Shown piece after piece: positions 7,302-16,490 of a DNA stretch of 64,000 bases. The stretch lies in NCBI GenBank assembly GCA_963377175.1, contig CAUJNA010001524.1, positions 1 to 64,000 on the forward strand, given 5' to 3'. The stretch's first letter is position 1, and each line of letters opens with the position of its first letter. Made by a program: the position numbers and the translations under genes. The stretch comes from Effrenium voratum (Eukaryota; Sar; Dinophyceae; Suessiales; Symbiodiniaceae). Under the pieces are notes generated by a model. It saw nothing but the letters and a program-made list of their open reading frames with translations. It made no database searches and was not told the DNA's origin.

Positions 7302-8120
7302 TCACACTTCGCGTTGATCAGCGTGGAGCTGGCGAACAGCTTCTGGCCCAGGAAGCTGAGCGCCGCTCCCATCGGCGTCTTTTTCAAGTGCAAAACGCTC
7401 TTCAAAGCGCTTGTAGAACATTTCATTCCTCGGCTTCAGGTAGTAGACAAAGAGGAAACTGTAGGGTTCCCGCGTTGCCTGCTCATACAGCCGGTACAGC
7501 TGCTCCTTTGGCAGCAGGGCGCTCAGCTCCTCAATAACGGCGTCCAGCTCGTGCTGGTTGCGCAGCCTCCAGCAGCAGAGGAATTGCATGTTCACCCGCA
7601 CGGCTGCGCTGATGAGCCTCAGCTTCTGCGAGCTCACCCAGGTGCTGATCTGCATGTGCCGGCCCCGGATGAAGAGAGTGTCCAGGGCGCCGTGAGGCTT
7701 GTGCAGCTGCGGCGTGTCAGCAAAGTCGTCGATGACTACAAGCACCTGGTACAGTTTCTTCATTTCCAACTTCTTGGACGCCTCCGTGATCTTGCGCTGC
7801 TGCTGGATGATGCGCCGCAGCGCCGCCTCGTCCCACTCGTCCCAATACGTCTGCTCCCGCTCTGTGTTCACCCCCAGGTCCCCCTCAATGTACTTCTTGA
7901 CGGGGATCCAGCCGTCGTCTATGTTGACACTCGGGCTGAAGACGTAAATTCTCTCAAAGACGCCGCGATACTGCTCCAGAATCAGGCTGATCAGAGCCAC
8001 GGTTTTGCCCGATTTTGATGGCCCGAGGAAGATGCCCGTGCATGGCACCAGGGGCACCACGGGGTCAGAGGGCTGCTTACTGCTATACTCTGTCGTGGGA
8101 AACAGCTTGATCTTCCCCAT
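7302..8120 (-). CDS. A32-like genome packaging ATPase (FtsK/HerA type)
   Basis: From ATG at 8118-8120 to the stop at 7302 this is 272 residues, about the usual length. Walker A is GPSKSGKT at residues 33-40, and Walker B is LVVIDDFAD at about 127-135. RGRHMQISTWVSSQK (152-166) and RVNMQF (175-180) fit the sensor and arginine regions of A32-like packaging ATPases. These enzymes pump viral DNA into the capsid, usually as a ring at the portal vertex. The ATG at 8118 was preferred because the upstream in-frame extension to 8285 runs through repeat DNA. It is the only virus-like gene in the window with no frameshift visible. The last 30 residues are low in family-like pattern, so the end could have been altered by a frameshift. 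The 70 bases between it and the penton ATG hold no gene I can name. Confidence 0.8.
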   Translation of the reverse strand: MGKIKLFPTTEYSSKQPSDPVVPLVPCTGIFLGPSKSGKTVALISLILEQYRGVFERIYVFSPSVNIDDGWIPVKKYIEGDLGVNTEREQTYWDEWDEAALRRIIQQQRKITEASKKLEMKKLYQVLVVIDDFADTPQLHKPHGALDTLFIRGRHMQISTWVSSQKLRLISAAVRVNMQFLCCWRLRNQHELDAVIEELSALLPKEQLYRLYEQATREPYSFLFVYYLKPRNEMFYKRFEERFALEKDADGSGAQLPGPEAVRQLHADQREV

Positions 8121-8189
8121 TTCCTTTGCGTTACTTGCCAAATTCGAAGCCGGGAAGCCGGGCGGCAAGTCCGTCAGCGCGTCTCTGTG

Positions 8190-8660
8190 TAACGACGCGC
8201 TCCCGGTGTTTTCCGGGAGTGCCCTGCTATATAGCAGTGCGCTTCCAGCGTTTTCTGGGAGACACCGGGGCAATCCTGTGCCCACGCCAGGATTGAGTGG
8301 AGCAATCCTGTGCCCACGCCAGGATTGAGTGGAGCAATCCTGTTGGCGGCGAGTATGTCAGCGCAGTGCTGTGTAGCACTGCGCTGACATAGTTTTTCAG
8401 GGAGACACCGGGCAATCCTGTGCCCACGCCAGGATTGAGTGGAGCAATCCTGGGCCCACGCCAGGATTGACGGCTGGGCGTGTGAATGGTGAAAAAAAAC
8501 ACACTGTCAGCGATGCTGCGAGGACGGCATCGCTGACAGACCTTCGGCGCTGGCCCGGTGATGGGTTTTTCGGGCAAAATACCGAAGTCGGAATTCCGAC
8601 CTCGGTGTAGAGCGAAGTCGGAATTCCGACCTCGGTGCGGCGCAGCTCGGCAGGCTGGAG
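8190..8660. repeat. Hairpin cluster upstream of the packaging ATPase
   Basis: This stretch holds CAATCCTG..CAGGATTG repeats (8272-8335 and 8413-8472), as at 4678. A 15-base perfect hairpin lies near 8358-8391 (TGTCAGCGCAGTGCT / AGCACTGCGCTGACA). A 13-base stem lies near 8503-8540 (CTGTCAGCGATGC / GCATCGCTGACAG). Two copies of a GTCGGAATTCCGAC palindrome lie between 8582 and 8636. No coding signal is seen. Confidence 0.85.
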
Positions 8661-8705
8661 GCTTCTATGCCGGGCAGGTGGCGCGGCAGGGTGGCGCAGT
8701 GCCAA

Positions 8706-8754
8706 GCCGCCGTATGACCGTATGACCGTATGATCCGTATGATCCGTATGACTC
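8706..8754 (+). repeat. CCGTATGA tandem repeat
   Basis: Five copies of CCGTATGA or CCGTATGAT in a row. The rest of 8661-8920 is GC-rich DNA with short CGCGAACTG repeats near 8833-8860 and no gene seen. Confidence 0.85.
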
Positions 8755-8920
8755 GGCGGGCTGGCGTGTCAGGCGCGGCTGGAAACAGGCACCAACCATT
8801 TTTTGGTTGCTGCCCGCGTGCCGCCGCAGACTGCGCGAACTGCGCGAACTGCGCAGCGACTGCAGCGACAGCTGCAGACTGCGCCGCGCGAAAGCGCGAA
8901 CACAGCACATAGCACCTCTC

Positions 8921-9070
8921 TCTTTAGAGGGGGTTTCCCAAATGGATTCTATTCTACCTGAGAGGCTCCTGGCACTCGTCCGTCCAGCATTTGACCTCGT
9001 CCTGCGAAGGATTCGAAGTCTAAAACGCTGCGCGCAGGCGTGTGGCTGCAAAATAATGACCCCTAGATAT
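8921..9070 (+). repeat. Dispersed repeat arm, copy 1
   Basis: About 120-150 bases containing GGTTTCCCAAATGGATTCTA and CGTCCTGCGAAGGATTCGAA. Copy 2 is its inverse at about 9432-9556 and copy 3 is direct at 11048-11160. Copies 1 and 2 flank the CTGG array, and copies 2 and 3 flank a block containing the second replication-gene copy. Confidence 0.85.
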
Positions 9071-9129
9071 GCGGTTTGGCAAAATGCCCAGCAGCTGCCT
9101 TTGTTTCTGCAAGGCGAGCGCCCTTAAAG

Positions 9130-9430
9130 GAAACCCTGGCTGGCTTTTTTGGTTGGCTTCTGGCTGGCTTGGCTTGGCTTCTGGCTGGCTTTCTGGCTGG
9201 CTTTCTGGCTGGTTTGGCTTGGCTTCTGGCTGGTTTGGCTTGGCTTCTGGCTGGCTTCTGGCTGGTTTGGCTTTGGCTCCTGGCTTGGCTTTCTGCTGGT
9301 TTGTTTGGGCTCCTGGCTGGCTTTACTTGGCTGGTTTGGTTTTTGCTCCTGGCTGGTTTGGCTTGGCTCCTGGCTGGTTTGGCTTGGCTCCTGGCTGGCT
9401 TTCTGGCTGGTTTGGCTTGGCTTTTCTGCC
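9130..9430 (+). repeat. GGCTGGCTTCTGGCTGG low-complexity array
   Basis: About 300 bases of irregular TTCTGGCTGG, TTTGGCTTGG and CTCCTGGCTGG units. It gives long but meaningless open frames on both strands (Trp/Leu/Gly/Ala-rich one way, Lys/Pro/Ser/Gln-rich the other). Confidence 0.9.
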
Positions 9431-9431
9431 A

Positions 9432-9556
9432 CACACGCCTGCACGCAGCGTTTTAGACTTTGAATCCTTCGCAGGACGAGGTCATTTCCTGGACGGACGA
9501 GTGCTAGGAGCCTGTCAGGTAGAATAGAATCCATTTGGGAAACCCCCTCTAAAAAG
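9432..9556 (-). repeat. Dispersed repeat arm, copy 2 (inverted)
   Basis: Reverse complement of 8921-9044 with a handful of mismatches. It is the left partner of copy 3 around the replication-gene copy at 9588-11010. Confidence 0.85.
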
Positions 9557-9587
9557 CGCCCTGCCGACCCGATCCTAGCAGCTCTCA

Positions 9588-11010
9588 GGACGAGAACCAC
9601 TTCCTTGACCCACCTTTGGGTGTCACAACCCCGAGCACGCATATAACGGAAAACTCCGAGGGACTGAGGTGGAGACTCTCCTGCGCCAGCGCAATAGAGG
9701 GGGCCTGCGAGCGTGAGCTTCCAGCAGCCCTGTGGTCAATACTAAGGGTGTAAAAAGTAAGAGCGAGGACGTGCTGCAGCGCGCCTTTGAGGACAAGCCG
9801 CTCTGCGTGCCCCGGCAGCTGGCCGAGCTGCTGCAGCTGAGCGTGGAGGAGGTGTGTGCCGACTTTGACGCCATGCTGCGCCACGACTGGAGGCGCCTCG
9901 GCATCTCCGCCGAGGAGGTGCGAGAGTTCTGCGTGTGGCGCAACGCGCCGATGCGCGTGCTGAGCTCGCAGGGCGACCTCGTGGACAGCTACGACCCGGC
10001 GCTGAAGGAGCACTGCACCGTGTGCTTCTTGGCCTTTGACGGGCACTGCTACATGTACAGGGCCGTGAAGCGGGTGCTGGAGAGGCAGGCGGCGCTGACG
10101 CCGCGGACGTGCAGCCGGGGCTGTTCTGGTGCGAGGACCTGCGGGAGGCGCGGCGCCAGCTCATGGCCGTCGGCGAGAGCCCCAAGGCCATCAGCAGCCC
10201 GGCGCAGTACTGCGGGCTGAGGCTGAGGCGGGGCACCAGGATCCGAGAGCTGCCGGAGGAGCACGAGGTGCTGCGCGGAGGTGGTGCGAGGCGCTGGGGC
10301 AGGAGTACCGGGGCCAGCGCCTGGCCGGGCTGGCGCACGAGATCTTCCTGAAGCTGCTGAAGGCGAAACGGGAAGTGCCCGGCGCGGCGGAGAGGCAGAA
10401 GACCCTGGCCGCGCAGGACGGCAAGTGCGCGCTGTGCGGCTGCGGGCTGACGGCCGGCGCCTGCGAGCTGGACCACGTGGTGCCGGTGCGGCAGGCCTTT
10501 GCGGGCAGCGCGCAGACTCTGCAGGCGCTGTGCGGCGACTGCCACAGCGAGAAGACGCTGAGAGAGAGCGCGCAGTCCACCAGCCTGGAGAGCCGCGTCG
10601 CCCGGAGTCATGGAGTACGCCCGGAGCCCCAAGCTGCCTCCCCTCGTCTTTGAGGCGCAGGCGTGCCACAAGGGCGCTCTGTGCGTCGGCGTGGACGTGG
10701 TGCGCTGCAGGCGCAACGGGCTGGCCAACGCCCCCTTCCCCCTGCCCGTGGGCGGCTGCCGGACCTGGGCTTTGTGGAGGGCTGCTGCGACGCGAGGCAG
10801 TCCTGCCTCAATCTGTTGCCGTACGTGGGGCCCGGGAAGGTTTCGCTGGCCGCGATGCTGGACCTGGGCGTCTGCCGCTGAAACCACATTGTGTTGGGCA
10901 TCTCCGCGCGGAGCCACGTGGACGCGGCGACGCTGCGGCGCGCGCTGGAGCGCATGGACGCCGCGTGGCCCGAGGGCGAGGGGCTGGTTGTCCGCAGGCC
11001 CAGGTGAGAG
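9588..11010 (+). pseudogene. Replication protein, copy 2 (fragment with many frameshifts)
   Basis: Plus-strand relative of the gene at 255-3410. It starts in the DETYFLDP region, degraded at 9588-9760. It then reads EDVLQRAFEDKPLC to CYMYRAVKRVLERQ (9768-10095), GLFWCEDLREAR (about 10120), the HNH motif CALCGCGLTAGACELDHVVP (from about 10427), VGVDVVRCRRNGLANAPFP (about 10685-10740), LPYVGPG (about 10815) and DAATLRRALERMDAAWPEG (to about 10980). It changes frame at least five times. The helicase part is missing. Where copy 1 has VDVARRRNGL this copy has VDVVRCRRNGL. At about 10985-11045 it is joined to a short inverted piece of its own N-terminal region. Confidence 0.8.
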
Positions 11011-11045
11011 TAGTAGTGCTGGCCCGCCCGGGTCAGCTGCCCGTC
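10985..11045 (-). pseudogene. Inverted scrap of the replication gene N-terminal region
   Basis: Bases 10999-11045 match 3222-3273 in the same orientation as that minus-strand gene (the DGQLTRAGQHYYSHLGL region). It is therefore inverted relative to the copy-2 fragment it adjoins, a sign of a local inversion with deletion. Confidence 0.65.
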
Positions 11046-11047
11046 TG

Positions 11048-11160
11048 GTAGGCTCCTGACACTCGTCCGTCCAGGAAACGACCTCGTCCTGCGAAGGATT
11101 CGAAATCTAAAATGCTGCGTGCAGGCGTGTGGCTGCAACATAAGGACCCCTAGATATGCG
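11048..11160 (+). repeat. Dispersed repeat arm, copy 3 (direct)
   Basis: Matches 8962-9070 in the same orientation, including the end CCCCTAGATATGCG. Bases 11161-11285 after it hold T-runs and nothing recognised. Confidence 0.85.
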
Positions 11161-11285
11161 CCGCAATTTGCCTCCAGGTTGCGTTTCAAGCAAGGTCAAG
11201 CTTTGCCAAAGGAAACCCCGTTTCCTTTTTTTGGGACCCTTTTTTTTGGGACCCCTTTTTTTTTTTGTTTAGCCCTGCAAAGCTT

Positions 11286-11553
11286 GGGGCGGGCTACGAG
11301 CGAAGGGACTGGCCGCCGGTGAACAAGCTGGGCGGGGCACCCGGGTTACCTGAGCGCAGCGGGTCAAGCAGCAAGTCAAGGCCTCGCTGGGCGACCCGGC
11401 CGGCTCTTGGACGAGACCTACTTCCTTGACCCGGAGGGGCACTGGGAACTTGAGGACCGAGGTGGAGACGCTCCTGCGCCAGCGCATGAGGGGCCTGAGG
11501 AGCTTCCAATTCGACGCCATGACTGGAGGCGCCCTGGCATCTCCGCCGAGGGC
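11286..11553 (+). pseudogene. Replication protein, copy 3 (short scrap)
   Basis: Pieces of the same N-terminal region in order, with internal deletions: GYERRDWPPVNKLGG, DETYFLDPEGHW (from 11410), RTEVETLLRQRMRGL (about 11456-11500) and DWRRPGISAE (to about 11548). They are in different frames. The end is fused to the fiber-like sequence that follows. Confidence 0.7.
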
Positions 11554-11985
11554 GCCAAGGCCGACGCAACGCTGCTGGCCTCGTACGCCACGAACGCCGC
11601 GCTCTCAGCCAGCGAGACCGCGCTCCAGAGCGCCCTTGACGCAATCCTTGCAGACCTTGCCGCCCTGCAGCTTTCCGGCAGCGGGGGAGTTGTTAACGCG
11701 CCGGCCTGGGCGGGGTTCACGACTTGGGAGCTCGTTCGCGGAAGCAACGTCGTTCGCAACCTGCATCTGGAGGCTCCTCTCTCTGCTGCGCTGGCCAACG
11801 GCGACGACACGCTGAGCATCACGGCCGACTGCTACTCCCTCGCAGCGGCGGACGCGGCCCTCGCAGCTGCGCTGCTGGCCTACTACACCTCGACGCAAGT
11901 GGACGCGCTGCTGCTCGACTACCGAACGGGGACGGCGCAGCACGCCGAGACGACTAGCGCCATCTCTTGCGTCGCCTTTTTTTAA
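11554..11985 (+). pseudogene. Fiber-like repeat protein (fragment fused to replication-gene scrap)
   Basis: The open frame 11407-11985 begins in replication-gene sequence and from about 11554 becomes an Ala/Leu/Thr/Ser-rich protein. It reads ALSASETALQSALDAILADL, then NAPAWAGFTTWELVRGSNVV, then LAAALLAYYTSTQVDALL. The YYT-S-QVDALL-YRT pattern is like the stalk repeats of virus fiber or tail proteins. I infer a host-attachment fiber of the PLV or of a larger virus. The start is lost, so it is a fragment. Stop at 11983-11985. Bases 11986-12086 hold nothing recognised. Confidence 0.5.
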
Positions 11986-12086
11986 GATCAAGATCGCCGC
12001 AAGGAAGCCTGCAAAGGCGACGGCGCAGACTCGCAGCACTTGCGCTCGGGCTGGACGTTCAGACCAATGCCAAGGGGGGGCAACTC

Positions 12087-12430
12087 ATGTCCATCGAGGA
12101 GGCGCGCTGAGGTGCAAGGTTGACGTGGAGGTGTTGTGGGAGCCCGGCAACTTCCAGGACAACGGGGCCAAGAGGGTTGGGGTGTGCTTTGCGAGCAAGG
12201 AGGTGAAGCAGGGGGTGATCGACAACATGATTGTGTTCGAGAAGCCCTTCCCGGGCGCCCCCCGCACCTCCCGCACCGAGCTCGAGAACCAGCTCCAGCG
12301 CGCCGTCAAGGTGAGCGCCAAGGGCAAGCGCGTCAAGTGCAAGATCGACTTGAGCGACAACCGCGTGTGCTTCAAGGTGCGCCGCCTCATGCTGGAGCTC
12401 TTGGAGGCCCCGTGCTGCCCGTTCGCCTAG
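12087..12430 (+). pseudogene. Unrecognised protein, one apparent frameshift near its start
   Basis: ATG at 12087 reads MSIEEAR and meets a stop. With a single-base shift near 12107 the frame continues CKVDVEVLWEPGNFQDNGAK and runs open to TAG at 12428-12430, giving about 114 residues in all. GC-rich third positions, balanced charge and a few Cys (CFASKEV, VKCKIDLSDN, APCCPFA) look like real coding sequence. No family is recognised. Its position between fiber-like and helicase fragments suggests it belongs to the viral element. Confidence 0.4.
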
Positions 12431-12489
12431 GCTACTTCCACAGAGCTTGTCGCCCTCGACGCGCCCCCGTGTAGTGGCGCTGTGTGAGG

Positions 12490-13131
12490 TAGCACGCTCG
12501 AGGCTGAGCCCCTGGCAGCTGGCGTAGGTAAGCCGGGTGGCCCGCAGAGCTCCTGGTTCTTCAGCCACACGCCGTTGTCCAGCCTCACTTTGTCCAGCTC
12601 CACTTCCGCCACGGCCACAAAACCCCGATGAGCCGCAGCCCCAGCCACACCCTCATGCTCTAAGGTAATTTTGGGGCATTTGATAACGCCAAATCTATGT
12701 GCGTGACCTGGCTCTGCAGCTCCAGCAGCTCCGCGCCCTTTCCGGCCAGATGACCAGCGTGGTGTCCGGCCACCCCGGGCTTTGAGGGGAAGCTCAGCCT
12801 CCCCTCAGCCTGCTGCAGTGTGGGGCACCCTTCCTCGCCGACCCGCGCCGCTTCACAAACTTGAAGATGCCAGGGTCGGAGCGCATGTTCACCGTGAGCT
12901 CGTGCCTGTGCCCGCCGGCCAGTGGCAGTGCTCCAGTGGGGCACTGATGGGCCGCCCGGCCCAGGAGTCCAGCACGGGGATCTGCCGGAAGTCGCGCAGC
13001 AACAAGAGCTTCGCGTCGGTGTTCAGCCCCACGCAGACCAGGTCCGCCCAGAGCGCCATGTCCAGCTGCGTGATCTCCTCCACGACCAGTCCAGCCGCTG
13101 CGCGCTGCCCCCGCGCACGTACCTGCGCACC
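12490..13131 (-). pseudogene. Pif1/RecD-like helicase, copy of the C-terminal half (frameshifted)
   Basis: Reading leftwards: LVVEEITQLDMALWADLVCV (13100-13040), DFRQIPVLDSWAGRPISAPL, then in other frames GGHRHELTVNMRSDPGIF and ELLELQSQVTHIDLAL (near 12720-12680). VELDKVRLDNGVWLKNQEL follows (12605-12550), then LTYASCQGLSLER (12540-12500). The last stretch fits the final helicase motif of SF1 enzymes (TYA-x-x-QG). This copy therefore keeps the part lost from the gene at 255-3410. Several frameshifts and small deletions are present, and Walker A is missing because the piece starts after it. Confidence 0.7.
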
Positions 13132-13139
13132 CAGTGACC

Positions 13140-13620
13140 AGTTCTTCGTCAGCGTCAAGTCGTCCGCGAAGTCGGAGGTGTTGGTCACGGTGAGCGTGTT
13201 GGACGCGAAGAGTGAGACCGTGCCCGAGCTTGTCGCGTCGCCGCACACCACGCTGCCCGTCGACACTCCGCCGCTCGTGGCAGTGAAGGTGCAGTCCAGG
13301 CTCTCGCAGTCCAACGGGCCCGCGGAGGCCGCCCCGGTGACCGTCAGCGTGGCGCCCGTGAGTGCCGCGGTGGCTGCGAATGCTCGCCGCGGTCGCTGCG
13401 CCGGAGCAGTCAGGGTGGCCCGTGGACACACGTCCCCGTGCCCAGCGTTGGCCGTGTTGTTGATGGTGAGGGTGCTGCCGGTTCTCCCGGTGGCCGAGCT
13501 CAGCAGGCCCACGCTGGCCGCCCCCGTGACGCTCAGACGGCGCCGGTGGACGTCAGCGTGGCTCCGACGACGGTGCCTGTGGCCGTGAGCGCTGCGCAGG
13601 GGATTGCCGGTGATGGTCCG
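13140..13620 (-). pseudogene. Fiber/adhesin-like beta-repeat protein (fragment)
   Basis: Frames on this strand read TATGTVVGATLTSTGAV, LSVTGAASVGLLSSATGRTG, LTGATLTVTGAASAG and VSLFASNTLTVTNTSD. The repeated T-G-A-T-L-x-V-T-G-A pattern is that of beta-rich viral fibers or bacterial-type adhesins. At least one frame change occurs near 13545. It is joined to the helicase fragment at about 13135. Part of a viral attachment protein is the best guess. Confidence 0.4.
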
Positions 13621-14080
13621 GCGACGGCCCGGCGATGGCTTCTTTGGGCAAGGTTGGAAGCTTGGAGCAAAGTCGGGATTGTGACCTTGCGCAAAAATGC
13701 GTACTTTCCTGCTATTTCCTGGTCCGGAATAGATAGGGTACTGGCCATATCTATTCCGGACGCGTTCGGCGTGCGTTCGGCACGCATTCGGCGCACGGCA
13801 AGTTTTGTATGGCTTTTTTGGCACGCATATGGCACGCATATTCCGATTGAGCTTCCGGCTGGCCTTGCTTCGTATGAGCCGCCCTCGACTCGGATGACTT
13901 GCCAACTCCGCAACGGAAATGGCAACTCGTGAAATACAAGAAGATGGTGCGGCAATAGTCCGTCTAGACCTTTTCCACCGTTAGTGTGCTTTGTACAGCT
14001 TCCTTTTCTGTTGTGTGCAAACATCCACACCTGGCAACGTCCGAGGGTGGCAGGGTAGCGGATGCATGACTGTCCGCAAA
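13621..14080. other. No gene seen; one palindrome
   Basis: Bases 13722-13760 form a hairpin (TCCGGAATAGATA / TATCTATTCCGGA, 13-base stem). Short GGCACGCAT repeats lie near 13767-13845. The dense GC of the viral region ends about here. Confidence 0.5.
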
Positions 14081-14086
14081 CTGGGG

Positions 14087-14118
<32 letters not shown>

Positions 14119-14804
14119 TCATCGTGGGGGGGGTGCCGCCCCCCCCCAACCCCCCGTGCGCGTTTAATTGCATCATCACTTTCCCACTCGCTGCTTTTTA
14201 GATTTTTCCCCCCTAATTGACTCATCACTTTTTTGATCACCATGGGGCGGCAGCCCCCGCTACTTTTTGGATTTGGGCAAAGATTAAAATGCACCCCTAA
14301 TTGAATCATCACTTTTTCAATCATCATGGGCGGGGGGCGGCAACCCCCCCCGCTGGTGTTTTACAGGGATTAGTTTGCCCGTATTTTGAATCCGCACTTT
14401 TGGAGCTGATGATGCTGAAGATGCAGGAAGCCAAGGCCTTCGATTTGCTGGTGATGCTGGGGATGTTGGCTGGACACGCGGGGGATGTTGAAAACGATGC
14501 TGATGATGTTGACGGACTAGCGCAAAATACGTACATTTCGCGAGAAAATGCTGTAAATTACAGCATTTTAGTAGCCAGGACGGAAAAAAACAAATCCAAA
14601 CATAAAACAAACAATCCAAAATTAAATCTTGACCAGTTGTAGAATGCTTGCAGAGCTTAACGCACCCCTTGTTGAATCATCACTTCCTCGAACATCATGG
14701 GGGGGCTGCCGCCCCCCCTCCCCCAACCCCCTCGCTGATTTTCAGAATGTATACAAAGCTTGACACACCCTTTGCTGAATCATCACTTCCTCGATGATCA
14801 CTAT
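14081..14804. repeat. Scattered GAATCATCACTT / G-run..C-run repeats and GA microsatellite
   Basis: A (GA)n tract at about 14088-14118 is followed by five or six copies of a motif around TTGAATCATCACTT. Most copies are followed by a G-run and C-run pair able to form a hairpin (near 14125, 14240, 14330 and 14700). The frames between are low-complexity; no gene is recognised. Confidence 0.7.
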
Positions 14805-14975
<171 letters not shown>

Positions 14976-15024
14976 CTCCTTTTTTCTTCATGTTTATATC
15001 TCTGTATATTTTTCTTCACTGCTT

Positions 15025-15175
15025 GCGAAAATGCAGCGCCTGCGTCGAACTCTGCACGGTACCTAGCGAAAGTGCTGCGCCTGCCGCGAAATTGGTACCT
15101 CTTGCGAAAGTGCTGCGGCTGCCGCGAAATCTGGACCGCACCTTGCGAAAGTCCTGCACCTGCCGCGATTGTTTG
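15025..15175 (+). repeat. 47-base tandem repeat, about 3.5 copies
   Basis: Units contain GCGAAAGTGCTGCGCCTGCC or variants, spaced by about 47 bases. Confidence 0.75.
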
Positions 15176-16490
15176 GATCCCTAAAAAGTGTTTTTTTGAT
15201 CCTCTGATTTTTCATTTAATTTTCATAGTAAATCAATGAGAGTAACATTTGTTTGATCCCTAAAACGTTTTTTTCATCTTCAGAAATAAGTTCTTTTTTG
15301 ATGCCTATTTTTTTTTGATCCCTCACCCCAAGGTTGAAGGCTCTACGCGTTAAGAAGAGTGGGGGGCGGTGGGCTCTTCGTTGCTCGTGGCAGTTGGTGC
15401 AGCGATGGTAAAGTGGACCACCAAGGCACTGGCTGGCGGTGTGATGAAGACAATGAAAGTGGCGCAGCCCGCCCTGGTGGTCGAGGGCTACTTGTCAGCG
15501 CGGGTCCCGCAGAAAGACGTGGAAATAGTCTGCAACCAATGGGGTAGAAGTTGGAAAAACTGCAAGAGGGGTGGAGACTTGAACTTCGACAAGACTGGAC
15601 GGTGCGGAGGTAGAGATCAAGCAACAAAAGCATGAACCTTTGAAGGCTTCAATCGACTGGAAGGGCGAGGCTCATGGGCCCATGAGCGAGAAATTCACGT
15701 GCAGGTTTTCGAAGTGTATCGCCGTTTTTGAGAACAATTCCAAATGCGAAGCAAGGCCGGATGAAGATGATGCGGACGAAGTGCCAGTAACCGATGGTTC
15801 GCTTCCAGGAGCCGGATGGCTTTTACATCGAGGTGGAAAACAAAGCCGGCCCCGTACAGTGCGCGAGCCCGTAAAGCAGTGGAAGTGCTGAGAAAATCCT
15901 ATGAGTCTTGAAACTTCAGAGCACCTATGAAAAAGCTGTCATAGGGCAGTGGAAAGTATTTGCAAATGCGAGGAAGCGCAAATGGCGATGAACGGGAAGA
16001 CTTGGGAAGGGCTAGACAAATGCTAGAAATCCGGCATCCAAGCCTTGCAAAAAGCAGGAGGGCCCCCAGGTCCCAAGTCACGTGGGCCCTTGGCATTGTC
16101 GGAAGGCGGTGGAAGTTAAAGTTTAAAGCTGGCACATGCTCCGAACTTGAGAATTGCATAGATACGACCAGGATAGGCGATGGAAAGCTATGTGCAGTTT
16201 TTGCAGATGAACGACAAGAAGGAAAAGGTGAGGAAAACAGTAGACATATGCCCAGACAAATGCTGGAAATGGGGCCAGCGCGCCTGAACAAAATATGGGG
16301 GTCCTACAGGTGCCAAGTCATGGTGGAAACTTATTCTTGAAAGTCTGCGGGCCTCAGCATTTTTAGCATTCAGAACAAGTTGAAGAAATGCGGGAAAACT
16401 TGTTACATCCCGGAGAAGAAACAGATTCGGAAAATATGCTCAGCGCCTGCTTTGAAAGAGGCATAGATAGGCTAGAAAAATGTGCTGTAA
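15176..16490. other. Unassigned stretch before the large duplication
   Basis: Bases 15176-15335 carry four TTTTTTGATCCCT-like units. From 15350 on, short open frames exist on both strands (up to 130 codons), none recognised. Two related stretches (AGACAAATGCTRGAAAT.. near 16013 and 16254) suggest a decayed 240-base repeat. Confidence 0.4.

Noticed and set aside
7224..8018. 264-codon plus-strand open frame
   Set aside because: It is antisense to the A32-like ATPase, and the motifs are all on the minus strand.
9063..9642. Long open frames rich in Trp/Leu/Gly or Lys/Pro/Ser
   Set aside because: They are translations of the CTGG array in different frames on both strands.
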